Below, piece by piece: positions 6,710 to 14,048 of a DNA stretch of 14,321 nt. A model generated the notes under the pieces. It did no database searches. It saw only the letters and a list, made by a program, of their open reading frames with translations, and was not told the DNA's origin. The stretch comes from JAXGPP01 sp964436865. GTDB lineage: Bacteria > Planctomycetota > Planctomycetia > Pirellulales > Thermoguttaceae. Within the stretch, counting starts at the first letter, position 1; each line of letters begins with the position of its first letter. The DNA lies in the NCBI GenBank assembly GCA_964436865.1, contig CAYTFK010000176.1, positions 1 to 14,321 on the forward strand, written 5' to 3'. Made by a program: the position numbers and the translations under genes.

Positions 6710-8845
6710 ATGGATGCAGATAACACTTCACCGGTTGGGCGGTTTCCATCGGGTTTCCTGACGGCCGCGGTGATGCTTACCGGACTCGCGCTGGTCTGGN
6801 NNNNNNNNNNNNNNNNNNNNNNNNNNNNNNNNNNNNNNNNNNNNNNNNNNNNNNNNNNNNNNNNNNNNNNNNNNNNNNNNNNNNNNNNNNNNNNNNNNNG
6901 GACCGACGAAGCCAACCGCAAGCTGGTTGCGATGGAGAACCATGTTTTCGAATTGGTGCGGCAGAATCGTGCGGAAGAGGCTCGGTCTGTTCTGCTCAGC
7001 GACGAATACAAAGAACAGAAGGCAGTCTATGCCGAAGGAATGGATTCGTTGGCTGACGCACTGGACGCGTCTTCCCAGGAGAACCTGAATGCGGAAGAGC
7101 GACGGGCACACCTGGCGATAGGGCTCTCGACGGTGGTTACCGCGATCCTGCTCGTTGGGTGGGTGTTCGTATTGCGAGCGATGCACGATTGGCGGGCGGC
7201 GCTGGAGAAATCTCACGACGAGCTTGAACTGCGAGTGAAGCAACGAACGGCCGAGTTGGCGGTCGCCAAGGAGGCCGCGGAAGTTGCCAACCGGGCGAAA
7301 AGCGACTTCCTGGCCACCATGAGTCACGAGATTCGCACCCCGATGAACGCGATCATCGGAATGACCGACCTGGTCCTCGACTCGCCGCTGGCTCCGTCGC
7401 AGCGGGAGTACCTCCGCATGGTGCAGGAGTCGGCCGATTCCCTGTTGACGGTGATCAACGACATCCTCGATTTCTCCAAGATCGAGGCGGGCAAGCTCGA
7501 TCTCGAGGAGACGGTTTTCAGCCTCTACGAGCGCGTCGGCGACGTGATGAAATCGCAAGCCCTGCGGGCACACGGCAAGGGATTGGAACTCGCCTGGCGG
7601 ATCCGGCCCGGCGTGCCCGACGCATTGCGCGGAGATCCGACTCGGCTTGGCCAGATCATCCTCAACCTGGTTGGCAACGCCGTGAAGTTCACGGAGCGGG
7701 GGGAGGTCGTGCTGGAAGTGAATTGCGAGGCCGAGTCCGGTTCCGACAGCGAGACGATGCTTCACTTTTCGGTCAGCGATACGGGCATCGGGGTCCCAGC
7801 GGACAAGCTGGGGCTGATCTTCGAGGCGTTCACGCAGGCCGATGCGTCGACAACCCGGAGGCACGGAGGAACGGGTCTCGGGTTGGCGATTTCGTCGCGC
7901 CTGGTCGGGCTGATGGGTGGGCGGATCTGGGCGGAGAGCAAACCGGGTGAAGGGAGCGTCTTCCACTTCACGGCTCGTTTCAAGCTGGCGACCGAAACAC
8001 CGCCGGAGTTCCGCAAGCTCGAACCGGCCGCGGTCGGGGCGACGCGTGTGCTCATCGTTGACGACAACGCGACGAACCGGCTGATTCTGGAGGAGATGAC
8101 TCGCGGCTGGGGTATGCATCCTACCGCCGTGGCAACTGCCCGGGATGCTATTGAAGCTCTGCGGCAAGCGCACCGCAGCGGAATGCGGCTGCAACTGGTG
8201 CTTACCGATGTGAATATGCCCGACGTCGACGGCATCACGCTCACGGAATGGATCCGTCGGGACAGGGAACTGGCGGAGACTGCCGTCATCGTGCTCACGT
8301 CGGGGGCCCGACCGGAGGACTTGAAGCGCTGCGAAGCGCTCAAAGTGGCCGGACACCTGATGAAGCCGGTCAAGCAGTCGGAACTCTTCGACGCGATCGG
8401 GATGTCGCTGGGCCGCGTGTTTCCGGAGGCCGAAGCGGAACGTGAAGGGCACGCCGAGTTGGCTCCGCTGCGGATCCTGCTGGCTGAGGATAGCCTGGTG
8501 AACCAGAAACTGGCCGTGGGCCTGCTGGAGAAACATGGGCACACGGTCATGGTGGTGAACAACGGCAAGGAGGCGATCGCCGCGCTGGACTCTCACGGGT
8601 TTGATGTCGTGCTGATGGATGTGGAAATGCCCGAACTGGACGGGCTGGAAGCAACCGCAGTCATCCGCGTCAAGGAGCGGCAGTCGGGCCGGCATATCCC
8701 GATCATCGCCATGACGGCTCATGCGATGAAAGGGGACCGCGAGCGGTGCCTGCAGGCGGGCATGGACGATTACGTGTCCAAGCCGATCCGTGCGGCACAA
8801 CTGTTCGAAACGCTCAAATGTGTTCTCAGCCGCGGCCTGGAGTAA
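6710..8845 (+). CDS. Hybrid sensor histidine kinase with two receiver domains (contains assembly gap)
   Basis: Numbering counts the 100-N gap as written. Order: first membrane segment (about 17-30), gap, remaining sensor helices containing YKEQKAVYAEGM, second membrane segment (about 134-158), coiled-coil linker (about 163-195), HisKA with phospho-acceptor H206 in FLATMSHEIRTPMNAI, HATPase_c with N box NLVGNAVKFT, G1 box DTGIGVP and HGGTGLGL, receiver 1 (D451-D452, phospho-Asp D500 in LTDVNMPD) and receiver 2 (E593-D594, D637 in LMDVEMPELDG, K691 in YVSKPI). Both receivers keep their acceptor Asp; there is no Hpt domain or output domain, so a separate Hpt protein or regulator is needed for a phosphorelay (BarA/TorS-like logic, inferred). 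The signal cannot be read because most of the sensor is in the gap; the frame continues after it. True length is uncertain. The end overlaps the next gene by 20 bases. Confidence 0.93.
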   Translation: MDADNTSPVGRFPSGFLTAAVMLTGLALVWXXXXXXXXXXXXXXXXXXXXXXXXXXXXXXXXXXTDEANRKLVAMENHVFELVRQNRAEEARSVLLSDEYKEQKAVYAEGMDSLADALDASSQENLNAEERRAHLAIGLSTVVTAILLVGWVFVLRAMHDWRAALEKSHDELELRVKQRTAELAVAKEAAEVANRAKSDFLATMSHEIRTPMNAIIGMTDLVLDSPLAPSQREYLRMVQESADSLLTVINDILDFSKIEAGKLDLEETVFSLYERVGDVMKSQALRAHGKGLELAWRIRPGVPDALRGDPTRLGQIILNLVGNAVKFTERGEVVLEVNCEAESGSDSETMLHFSVSDTGIGVPADKLGLIFEAFTQADASTTRRHGGTGLGLAISSRLVGLMGGRIWAESKPGEGSVFHFTARFKLATETPPEFRKLEPAAVGATRVLIVDDNATNRLILEEMTRGWGMHPTAVATARDAIEALRQAHRSGMRLQLVLTDVNMPDVDGITLTEWIRRDRELAETAVIVLTSGARPEDLKRCEALKVAGHLMKPVKQSELFDAIGMSLGRVFPEAEAEREGHAELAPLRILLAEDSLVNQKLAVGLLEKHGHTVMVVNNGKEAIAALDSHGFDVVLMDVEMPELDGLEATAVIRVKERQSGRHIPIIAMTAHAMKGDRERCLQAGMDDYVSKPIRAAQLFETLKCVLSRGLE
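6800..6899. other. Assembly gap (100 N)
   Basis: Exactly 100 N, a size often used as a placeholder for an unknown distance. It falls between the first membrane segment and the extracytoplasmic helices of the sensor kinase. The kinase halves are in the same frame across it, which may be chance. Confidence 0.99.
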
Positions 8846-11174
8846 GCAAGGGAGCGGCGGGGGCGGGGGCCGGTTTTCCGCGAAGGTAGAGGACGGGACG
8901 TTCGAGCGGGGGCAATTTGAACTCGTCGCCGTCGCGCTCTTCCGTCAACAGGTGCCACTGGCGCGGGTCGGTGCTGCCAAGGGGGTGGCTGAGGCCGCGC
9001 GTGCCGATCTTCGTAGGACCCTCGACGCCATTTGCCAACAGGAAGTTGGGCGTCCGCCGGAAGACATAGAGCGCTTTTTCGGGCAGGGGCTTGGCGTTGC
9101 CGCCGTGGCCGTAGAGCAAAACGTGATCGCAATCTTCGACGGCCAGGAGCGGCTGGCTGCCCTCGTACTTCGCACCGAAGACGGAGATGTATTGCGAGCC
9201 GCGGAACTCGGCGGCGAAATCGCTGGTCGCGTGTTGAGGGCTGAACTGATAGAAGCGAAGCGGTCCCCTCGCTCCGTCCACCAGCAGGTGGCGGTAACCG
9301 GGGACGGGTTCGGGGCCGCGGGGCCATAGCCCGGCGCGGAAGTTGTACCAGTTGCCGCCGCCGTGGCCGGTGACCAGCACGTGGACGCCGCTGATCGTGC
9401 TGGTGTGAATCTCGACGGACCGGAAAATCGACCGGCCGCCGCAACGCCAGTGGAGGGCCTGGACGTCGGGCGCGTCGCTGGTGCTGTAGAGCCCGATGAA
9501 AGCCAGGACGGTCTCCGCTTCTGCCGAGTCGGCGGTGCGGACGAGGACCGGCAGGTTTCCGTTTGCGGCGAAGTGGTTCTCATCGGTCACTACCAGGAGC
9601 GACAGGTGCTGGCCGGCGCCGATCAGTTTGGTGCGGGGTTTCAGTTCGAGGGTGCGGGTGAGGCGATAGCAGCCTTTCGGCAGAAAAACGATTTCGTGCT
9701 CGTTGATCGCGCGCTGGAGGGCGTCGGTGTCGTCGGCCCGCCCGTCGCCGCGGGCCGCGTAGGGCGCCGATCGGACGTTGACGGCGCCGGCCGACTCGAA
9801 GCTGGGGAACGGGGTTGCCCAGAGGTGGCGGGCCTGCAAGTCGGCGGGGGGCGCCGGGCTCTTGTGCCGAACCTGGCTGACGCGCGGGACGGATTTGCCG
9901 TCGACGTAGACGGGGTAGCGGTACTCGAACGCCTGTCCCTTCTGCGGCCCGGCGGCCTGGGCGTGCCGTTCGATGTGCATCCAGCCATCCGGCGAGCCGT
10001 CCAGATTCTCGGGCCCGGCGATGACTTTCGTCGCGCCGTGGAGGTACACGTTTTCGAGGTAAACGCCGCGATCGGACGAAATGGCGACACGGTTCGGTTG
10101 GCGGAGCGCCTCGCCGGTGAAGCGGATTTCGCTGTCGACCAGGGTCAGATGGCCGTGGTTTGCGCCGAGACGGGGAGGCCCACCCGGCGACTGGCCGCTG
10201 CCGGTGACCTGGATCAGCGGTCCGGCGGAGCGATCGGCGATAATCTTGAGGCCGGCGGCTACCAGTGTCTGACGGCTGCTGCTGCGGATCGCGGCTTCGG
10301 TCTGTCCGGTTAAGGTGAACCCGGTGATCACCGGCGTGGGCTGCGTGCCCGACAGGTAGCCGGTGAAGTCGAGGCCGACGCGGCCGCCGATCACGGTCAC
10401 GCCGGTGCTGCTGCCGCCGGAGCCGATGCCGCCCTGGATGCCGGTCAGGCCGTGGGTGGCGTCGATCGTGCAATCTTCGATGGCCGATCCCTCGGCGGCC
10501 TGGTGCCGGATGGCGATGGCGCCGGGGTTGCCCTCGCCGATCTGGAGATCGAGGTTCACCAGCATCTGGTTCATGCTGATATTGGGCTGCTCGACTTCGG
10601 GCGAAAGGCCGTCGCTGACGCGGTCGGCCGTGGTCGGATTGAGATAGCCGCGGGCCCAGAAGTGGACGAAGATCTTGGGCCGCGACGGATCGTCGAAGCC
10701 GGGAGAACGGGGAGCGAGGATGATCCGCGGGCGACGCGATTCGGCTCGCGAGCCGACCAGCAGGTTGGGGAAGCGATTGCCGCCGAAGACGCGGCCGTTT
10801 GAGCGGCGGTAAAGCTGCTGGACGCACTCGAGGGTGTCGGAGGCGAGATAGTCGCCGGGGGGAAAGAAGCAGGCCATCTGGTGGTCGCGCGCAAAGCGGA
10901 TGGCCGCCTGGAGGGCCTCGGTGGAGTCTTTGCTACCCGTGGGATCGGCTCGAAAGGGAGCCTTGGTCACATCGACCAGTCCGATCTCGGCCGTTGGCCG
11001 GTCTTCGAGTTCGGATGGGACCGCCAGGCTGAGGAGATCGGGGAAGGGCTGCCGGATCGTGGGGTGGACGTAGCGGAGATAATCCTCGTCGGCGGCGAGC
11101 CCGGAACGTCCCGCGACCAGCGTGGCGAAGAGGAGTGCGCCAAGCCACTGCATCCAAGCCGTTGTACGCGCCAT
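8826..11174 (-). CDS. Large secreted beta-helix protein with two pectate-lyase-3-like regions
   Basis: 782 aa with a signal peptide (about 1-28: hydrophobic WLGALLFATLVAG, cut near GLAA). Two tandem N-cap regions of the pectate_lyase_3 / GH55-like type are visible: about 66-112 (DPTGSKDSTEALQAAIRFA, then FFPPGDYLASDTL) and about 462-510 (GDGRADDTDALQRAIN, then VFLPKGCYRLTRTLELKP). Each leads into repeated short strands expected of a right-handed parallel beta helix. The DTxALQxAI plus PxGxY pattern is typical of this group, which includes polygalacturonases, lyases, exo-beta-1,3-glucanases and phage tailspikes; the double arrangement resembles GH55-like proteins, but I cannot assign catalytic residues or substrate. 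Start: ATG at 11174 with GGAG at 11182-11185, 7-base spacer; that site sits in the 10-base palindrome GGAGATCTCC. Its last 20 bases overlap the kinase gene tail-to-tail. Confidence 0.88.
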   Translation of the reverse strand: MARTTAWMQWLGALLFATLVAGRSGLAADEDYLRYVHPTIRQPFPDLLSLAVPSELEDRPTAEIGLVDVTKAPFRADPTGSKDSTEALQAAIRFARDHQMACFFPPGDYLASDTLECVQQLYRRSNGRVFGGNRFPNLLVGSRAESRRPRIILAPRSPGFDDPSRPKIFVHFWARGYLNPTTADRVSDGLSPEVEQPNISMNQMLVNLDLQIGEGNPGAIAIRHQAAEGSAIEDCTIDATHGLTGIQGGIGSGGSSTGVTVIGGRVGLDFTGYLSGTQPTPVITGFTLTGQTEAAIRSSSRQTLVAAGLKIIADRSAGPLIQVTGSGQSPGGPPRLGANHGHLTLVDSEIRFTGEALRQPNRVAISSDRGVYLENVYLHGATKVIAGPENLDGSPDGWMHIERHAQAAGPQKGQAFEYRYPVYVDGKSVPRVSQVRHKSPAPPADLQARHLWATPFPSFESAGAVNVRSAPYAARGDGRADDTDALQRAINEHEIVFLPKGCYRLTRTLELKPRTKLIGAGQHLSLLVVTDENHFAANGNLPVLVRTADSAEAETVLAFIGLYSTSDAPDVQALHWRCGGRSIFRSVEIHTSTISGVHVLVTGHGGGNWYNFRAGLWPRGPEPVPGYRHLLVDGARGPLRFYQFSPQHATSDFAAEFRGSQYISVFGAKYEGSQPLLAVEDCDHVLLYGHGGNAKPLPEKALYVFRRTPNFLLANGVEGPTKIGTRGLSHPLGSTDPRQWHLLTEERDGDEFKLPPLERPVLYLRGKPAPAPAAPLLTPGRG

Positions 11175-11241
11175 TGGAGATCTCCGCTATTGACTGGTTG
11201 ACTTCTGGTTATCGATCTGTGAGGAACAGGCCTTCAAGCTA

Positions 11242-11259
11242 ATCGTGCCGGGGCACGAT
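11242..11259. repeat. Perfect hairpin upstream of the beta-helix gene
   Basis: ATCGTGCC (11242-11249) and GGCACGAT (11252-11259) are perfect 8-bp arms around GG. It lies 68 bases ahead of the start of the beta-helix gene, so it would be in its leader or act as an operator. It also borders a diverged repeated segment, so it may be part of a dispersed element. Confidence 0.45.
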
Positions 11260-11307
11260 CGCCAGAGGGGTCGGCGCGGCCGGGTGGAGGGGGCAAGCGT
11301 CGCGAAG

Positions 11308-11332
11308 CGAAACGCCCTTTGAGGGTGTTTCG
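11308..11332. repeat. 10-bp hairpin upstream of the beta-helix gene
   Basis: Arms CGAAACGCCC (11308-11317) and GGGTGTTTCG (11323-11332) pair along all ten positions with a single G-T wobble, around the loop TTTGA. It lies directly next to the conserved core of the diverged direct repeat that starts at 11341. Confidence 0.5.
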
Positions 11333-11340
11333 GTTGACTT

Positions 11341-11388
11341 CGTCGCGGATGGCGATCGCAAGTACAAGGGGTGAAGGGTTTTCGGACC
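11341..11388. repeat. Diverged direct repeat, copy A
   Basis: 48-base segment that aligns without gaps to 11670-11717 at 36 of 48 positions. The start CGTCGCGGA and the end (GAAGGG, then TTCG.ACC) are best conserved. Read on the minus strand in one frame, both copies give VR.PF.PCTC..., but those frames are short and not gene-like overall, so a dispersed noncoding or decayed element is likelier. Confidence 0.5.
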
Positions 11389-11460
11389 ATGTGGCACGAC
11401 GCAAGTTTTTCCACCCTTTTGGCTCCAGTGTTGAAGTTCGTAGAGGGGTGAGGAGGAGAA

Positions 11461-11488
11461 GTTGGAAGTTAGAAGTTGGAAGTTAGAA
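11461..11488. repeat. 14-bp tandem repeat, two units
   Basis: GTTGGAAGTTAGAA occurs twice in a row, exactly (11461-11474 and 11475-11488). Such GGAAGTTAGAAGTT-like runs are, to my recollection, common between genes in planctomycetes. No gene overlaps it. Confidence 0.7.
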
Positions 11489-11669
11489 GGGAGCAGATTG
11501 TCTGGTGCTTTCAAGGCGGGGAATGAGCGCGGGCCAGACGCGAGGCACGCCCGGCGGTAACCGCGGATGAGTTCGGCAAGCTCCTGGAGGGGTAACGACC
11601 GGCGCCGAGGCGCACGGTGATGTCACCCCCCGTTGATGCGCAACAATAAACGCAGTGTTCCATTGCGTG

Positions 11670-11717
11670 CGTCGCGGAGCGTGGCGGCAAGTGCATGGGA
11701 CGAAGGGGTTTCGCACC
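11670..11717. repeat. Diverged direct repeat, copy B
   Basis: Partner of 11341-11388 in the same orientation, starting 329 bases further on. Similarity seems to continue weakly outward (for example GAGGGGT about 80 bases before each core), suggesting a duplicated element of 100-150 bases now much diverged. Confidence 0.5.
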
Positions 11718-11879
11718 GAGCGGGTGAACGTAACTTCGTACACACTGTGAGGTACGTGTTGCGATTCGCGCTCCTTCCCCCTGTCAGCGGTCTCGGCGGG
11801 TGTGTCTCGAATGGTCTGCGGCACGCGCAGGGAGTCGGCGCACACGCCGGCGCGGGGCAGGCGAGTTGTGTGCAGGTTG

Positions 11880-11958
11880 AAATGTGAAAGAGCGAACCGG
11901 GAGATCGCCCGGTGTATTGGGCGGTTCCCAGCGCGACGGCGGAGGTTCGTCGCCGGCG
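11880..11958 (-). ncRNA. Possible small RNA from the orphan promoter
   Basis: A transcript starting about 7 bases after the -10 box (near 11958) would be about 80 bases long if it stopped after the hairpin at 11896-11913. It could form a first stem (GCGACG with CGTCGC around nine bases) and then the terminator-like stem, followed by a moderately T-rich stretch. No family is recognised and no good ORF follows within this span. This is an inference from promoter and hairpin spacing only; a long leader of the beta-helix gene is the alternative. Confidence 0.3.
11896..11913 (-). terminator. Terminator-like hairpin
   Basis: ACCGGG and CCCGGT make a perfect 6-bp GC-rich stem with a 6-base loop. 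In the minus-strand direction it is followed by TTCGCTCTTTCACATTTC, which is T-rich but interrupted, so termination would be partial at best. Confidence 0.35.
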
Positions 11959-11960
11959 GG
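11931..11960. repeat. GC-rich 30-base repeat, copy 1
   Basis: Begins GCGCGACGGCGGAGGTT and matches 12207-12236 at 24 of 30 positions without gaps. It covers the first bases of the transcript expected from the orphan promoter. It could be a fragment of a dispersed repeat or chance in GC-rich DNA. Confidence 0.3.
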
Positions 11961-11964
11961 CTTT

Positions 11965-11994
11965 AGTATACCAGTGTTCATGTACATTTGTCAA
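11965..11994 (-). promoter_or_regulatory. Strong sigma70-type promoter without an obvious gene
   Basis: On the minus strand TTGACA (11989-11994, perfect -35), an 18-base spacer and TATACT (11965-11970, 5 of 6 for TATAAT). The box stands out as an AT-rich island in GC-rich surroundings. The spacer holds the near-palindrome TGTACATGAACA, a possible operator. Nothing downstream looks like a protein gene until the beta-helix gene nearly 800 bases away. Confidence 0.6.
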
Positions 11995-12009
11995 TCCTGA
12001 AACCGGCCG

Positions 12010-12260
12010 GAGTTGGCGAGTTTTTCTGGGGTTTCTGGAGGGGGTGGCCGGAGACTGATTCACACGGAGCCGATAGACCCGAGTCCAGAGAAGGGGGTAA
12101 CAGGAGGGAACCGAGGGAGCAGAGGAAGAGAGGTCGATGTGTATGGGGAACGAGCGCGGGGTGACCGGGAGGCAGGGATGGTGGGTGTGACGGAGTCGGT
12201 CGCGCGGCGCGACGACGGAGGTTGATCGCGGGTAGGAGACAGGGGAAGGAAAACGGGAAG
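12010..12260. other. Purine-biased intergenic stretch
   Basis: The plus strand is rich in G and A (for example AGAGGAAGAGAGG near 12121-12133). Open frames here are byproducts of this bias: they give Arg/Gly/Glu-rich or Ser/Pro-rich proteins with no domain. The second copy of the GC-rich repeat (12207-12236) lies inside. I see no gene. Confidence 0.5.
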
Positions 12261-12328
12261 TTGAACCACAGAGAGCACCGAGATCACAGAGGGAGGGATA
12301 GAGAGGGATAGAGGCAGAGAGGGAGACT
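12261..12328. repeat. Low-complexity CACAGAG/GGGATAGAG run
   Basis: Starts TTGAACCACAGAGAGCACCG and continues with GATCACAGAGGG and two GGGATAGAG units. This loose ACAGAGA-type repeat recurs, as I recall, between genes in planctomycetes and other large environmental bacterial genomes and is often mis-called as small proteins. No function is evident. Confidence 0.5.
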
Positions 12329-12784
12329 CGGGGCCGGGGGGGATGCTGGCTTGGTCGGCGAAAGGGACGCAAGACGCACGAAAAAAGGAAGAAACGAAGA
12401 AGAGAACGATGGGCGGCGGGCGCGAGACCTTCGGGCGGGTGGCTGGACGTGGTGTCGAACTGGGTGGTGCGGCGGAAGCCAGATCCATTTCCGGCGCAAT
12501 GATCTGCAATCAAGGCGTGGGGTGGATGCGGCTGGCGAGGCGTGGCTGGAACTGATGGCTCAGTGGTGGCTTAGCAGTGAGTTGTGCGAGAAGGAACTTC
12601 GCGAGCTCGGGGAGCGCCGCCGCACGGGCCGGCAGCGCGGCACTTATCGAACGTTTGGACGGGCGCGTGTTCCGGCCGCAGAAAGCAGGCCGGCCACGGA
12701 AGCTTCGCAGCTTACCAGAATGAGTATCGGGTTTCCGGAGATTTGTCGTGAGGGATGCTCCGTCGTGGTCGGCCGGACGACACA
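12329..12784. other. Intergenic region with no supported gene
   Basis: About 450 bases. The longest plus-strand frame (through 12555, MAQWWLSSELCEKELRELGE...) has a protein-like start, but it then runs antisense through the gene at 12785-13609 with an unconvincing composition. I find no domain, no ribosome-binding site of the GGAG type and no RNA gene. Confidence 0.4.
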
Positions 12785-13609
12785 CTACTCCGGGGGCTCG
12801 GGCCACATCCCCATTTCTTCCAGCGTACAACGGAAGACACCTTCCATTTGCTGGCGCAATTTCCCCTGCGGCACAGCCATGATCTGCACGTTCTCGTCTT
12901 CCGCGTGAAGCGTGAGCTCTCGCAGTTTCTGCAGTCTGCCACGAAGTAGTCCGAAGCCACAAGTTCTTCGGACGAAGCCTATTCTGCCCGCGTTGGCGGT
13001 CTCCAGAGCGTCGTAATGCCGGATGTCACTGCGATCGATTTCCTTTCCTGTCGAACAGTCATGCTTGATCAGGTCCAGCATGCCGAAGTTCGCCCAAATC
13101 GTGCAGGAAGGACTGTCTGGGGACAACCGCACTCCTGCCACGAACCCGCTCCAGCGCGGGTTGTCCTCAGGTCGGCTCGGGGGAACTTGAGGCACTTCGA
13201 ACCCGCCAATGTTCACGGCGCGGCCGCTCAGGTCCAGCAGAATACCGTATTCGACAGCGAGAGCCTCCGAATCGTTATCGATTTGTTGTATCAGTGAGTT
13301 GACCGCGTTGGCGAGGGTCGACGTGGGGCGTTGTACGACGGTTCCCATCTCAACGGGCGGGAAGACGATATCGCATCGCTTTGGAGTTCGAGAACTTGAC
13401 CGCCGCTTCGAGGCGTAATACAGGTGCGTCGATCCCGTCCGAAGGTCTTCAGATACCGCCGCCGTTGAGCCAAGAAGCGTGCGCAAAGTAAGTCGTCGCT
13501 TGCGGAGGCGGGCGTCCAACGACCAGAACAGCGACATTTCGAGCTCTCCAACTCGGACGCTGACCGCGCCATCGGCCGTTCTAAATATGAAGCTGAAAAC
13601 GGCGTCCAT
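12785..13609 (-). CDS. Hypothetical protein, family not recognised
   Basis: 274 aa, soluble, with no signal peptide or membrane segment. The frame reads as a real protein: mixed composition, alternating strand-like and helix-like parts (IDNDSEALAVEYGILLDLSG, IWANFGMLDLIKHD) and a defined C-terminus (ENVQIMAVPQGKLRQQMEGVF, then EEMGMWPEPPE). The N-terminal 90 residues are Arg/Ser-rich. I recognise no domain or motif and give no function. Start: the first ATG is at 13609, without a good ribosome-binding site; ATG at 13537 has GGAG 8 bases upstream, matching the starts of four other genes here, and would give 250 aa. GC is visibly lower (sampled lines about 53-60%) than in the sampled beta-helix gene line (about 70%), which would fit acquisition from elsewhere. 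It stands alone between intergenic DNA and a transposase remnant. Confidence 0.65.
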   Translation of the reverse strand: MDAVFSFIFRTADGAVSVRVGELEMSLFWSLDARLRKRRLTLRTLLGSTAAVSEDLRTGSTHLYYASKRRSSSRTPKRCDIVFPPVEMGTVVQRPTSTLANAVNSLIQQIDNDSEALAVEYGILLDLSGRAVNIGGFEVPQVPPSRPEDNPRWSGFVAGVRLSPDSPSCTIWANFGMLDLIKHDCSTGKEIDRSDIRHYDALETANAGRIGFVRRTCGFGLLRGRLQKLRELTLHAEDENVQIMAVPQGKLRQQMEGVFRCTLEEMGMWPEPPE

Positions 13610-13687
13610 GATCTCAAGCCATTCCCGGTGGAAGAAAGGGCATCATTGATGTTGACGTCACGGAGGGGCGTGGGATTGCGTGTCCAC

Positions 13688-13925
13688 ATGTGGCGAAACG
13701 CCCGGGCCGCCGATGCTGGCATGTTGTACTACGTTCTCAAGCGGGGGAACAGGGAGATGCGGCTACTGGGCAAGCCGCCGATTTCGCGGCCGTGGAGCGG
13801 ATGCTGGACGAGTTGTTCCAGCGAACGGGTTTCCGCATCCTCGCCAACGGCTGACAATGACTCCCGGTTGCGTGTCCCGACCCACATGTGCACTCGACGG
13901 CACCATGCAAAACGGTCACGCGCTG
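13688..13925 (+). pseudogene. RAYT (REP-associated Y1 transposase) remnant, frameshifted and internally deleted
   Basis: Three pieces match the order of RAYT proteins of the IS200/IS605 Y1 group. Piece 1 from ATG 13688: MWRNARAADAGMLYYVLKRGNREMRLL (typical AGMVYHVLNRGNGRM.LF). Piece 2, in another frame from about 13771 to a TGA at 13852: ADFAAVERMLDELFQRTGFRILAN (typical ADF.AFERVL.E...R...RILAY). A one-base loss near 13773-13780 explains the frame change. The next expected part, CLMPNHWHLVLWP with the HUH metal-binding histidines, is missing. Piece 3, back in the first frame from about 13868, reads LRVPTHMCTRRHHAK and weakly resembles the LTVTHTRRWHA region; the catalytic Tyr region is not seen. 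The gene cannot make an active transposase. Pieces 1 and 2 are strong matches from memory of the family; piece 3 is tentative. Confidence 0.7.
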
Positions 13926-14048
13926 TCGAGATGAGAGAAACGGCGCGCGGTTGGCAACCAAATCAGCCGGTGATCGAAGCTCATCTGTTCTCGAACGGCA
14001 CGGGATCGAATACGATGACCGTTAGCTCTGGGATTGAGACAACCACTG
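13926..14048. other. Intergenic stretch after the RAYT remnant
   Basis: No gene seen. It probably includes the decayed 3' end of the transposase plus unidentified sequence (GATCGAAGCTCATCTGTTCT region). Confidence 0.3.

Noticed and set aside
6728..8800. 690-codon minus-strand frame opposite the kinase
   Set aside because: Runs through the N gap and is the mirror of a complete HisKA/HATPase/REC protein.
11176..11185. GGAGATCTCC palindrome at the beta-helix gene start as an operator
   Set aside because: It is explained by the GGAG ribosome-binding site; a similar GGAGATCT precedes the DUF1080 start, and a loopless palindrome cannot fold as a hairpin.
11483..11845. 120-codon minus-strand frame downstream of the orphan promoter
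   Set aside because: Considered as the promoter's gene. Starts at GTG without a GGAG site, ends in the tandem repeat, and has no recognisable domain.
11623..12513. 296-codon minus-strand frame in the repeat region
   Set aside because: Ser/Pro/Arg-rich product of purine-biased and repeated DNA, no domain, no ribosome-binding site.
12351..12908. 185-codon plus-strand frame containing MAQWWLSSELCEKELRELGE
   Set aside because: The middle looks protein-like, but the frame has repeat-derived ends and overlaps the better minus-strand gene.
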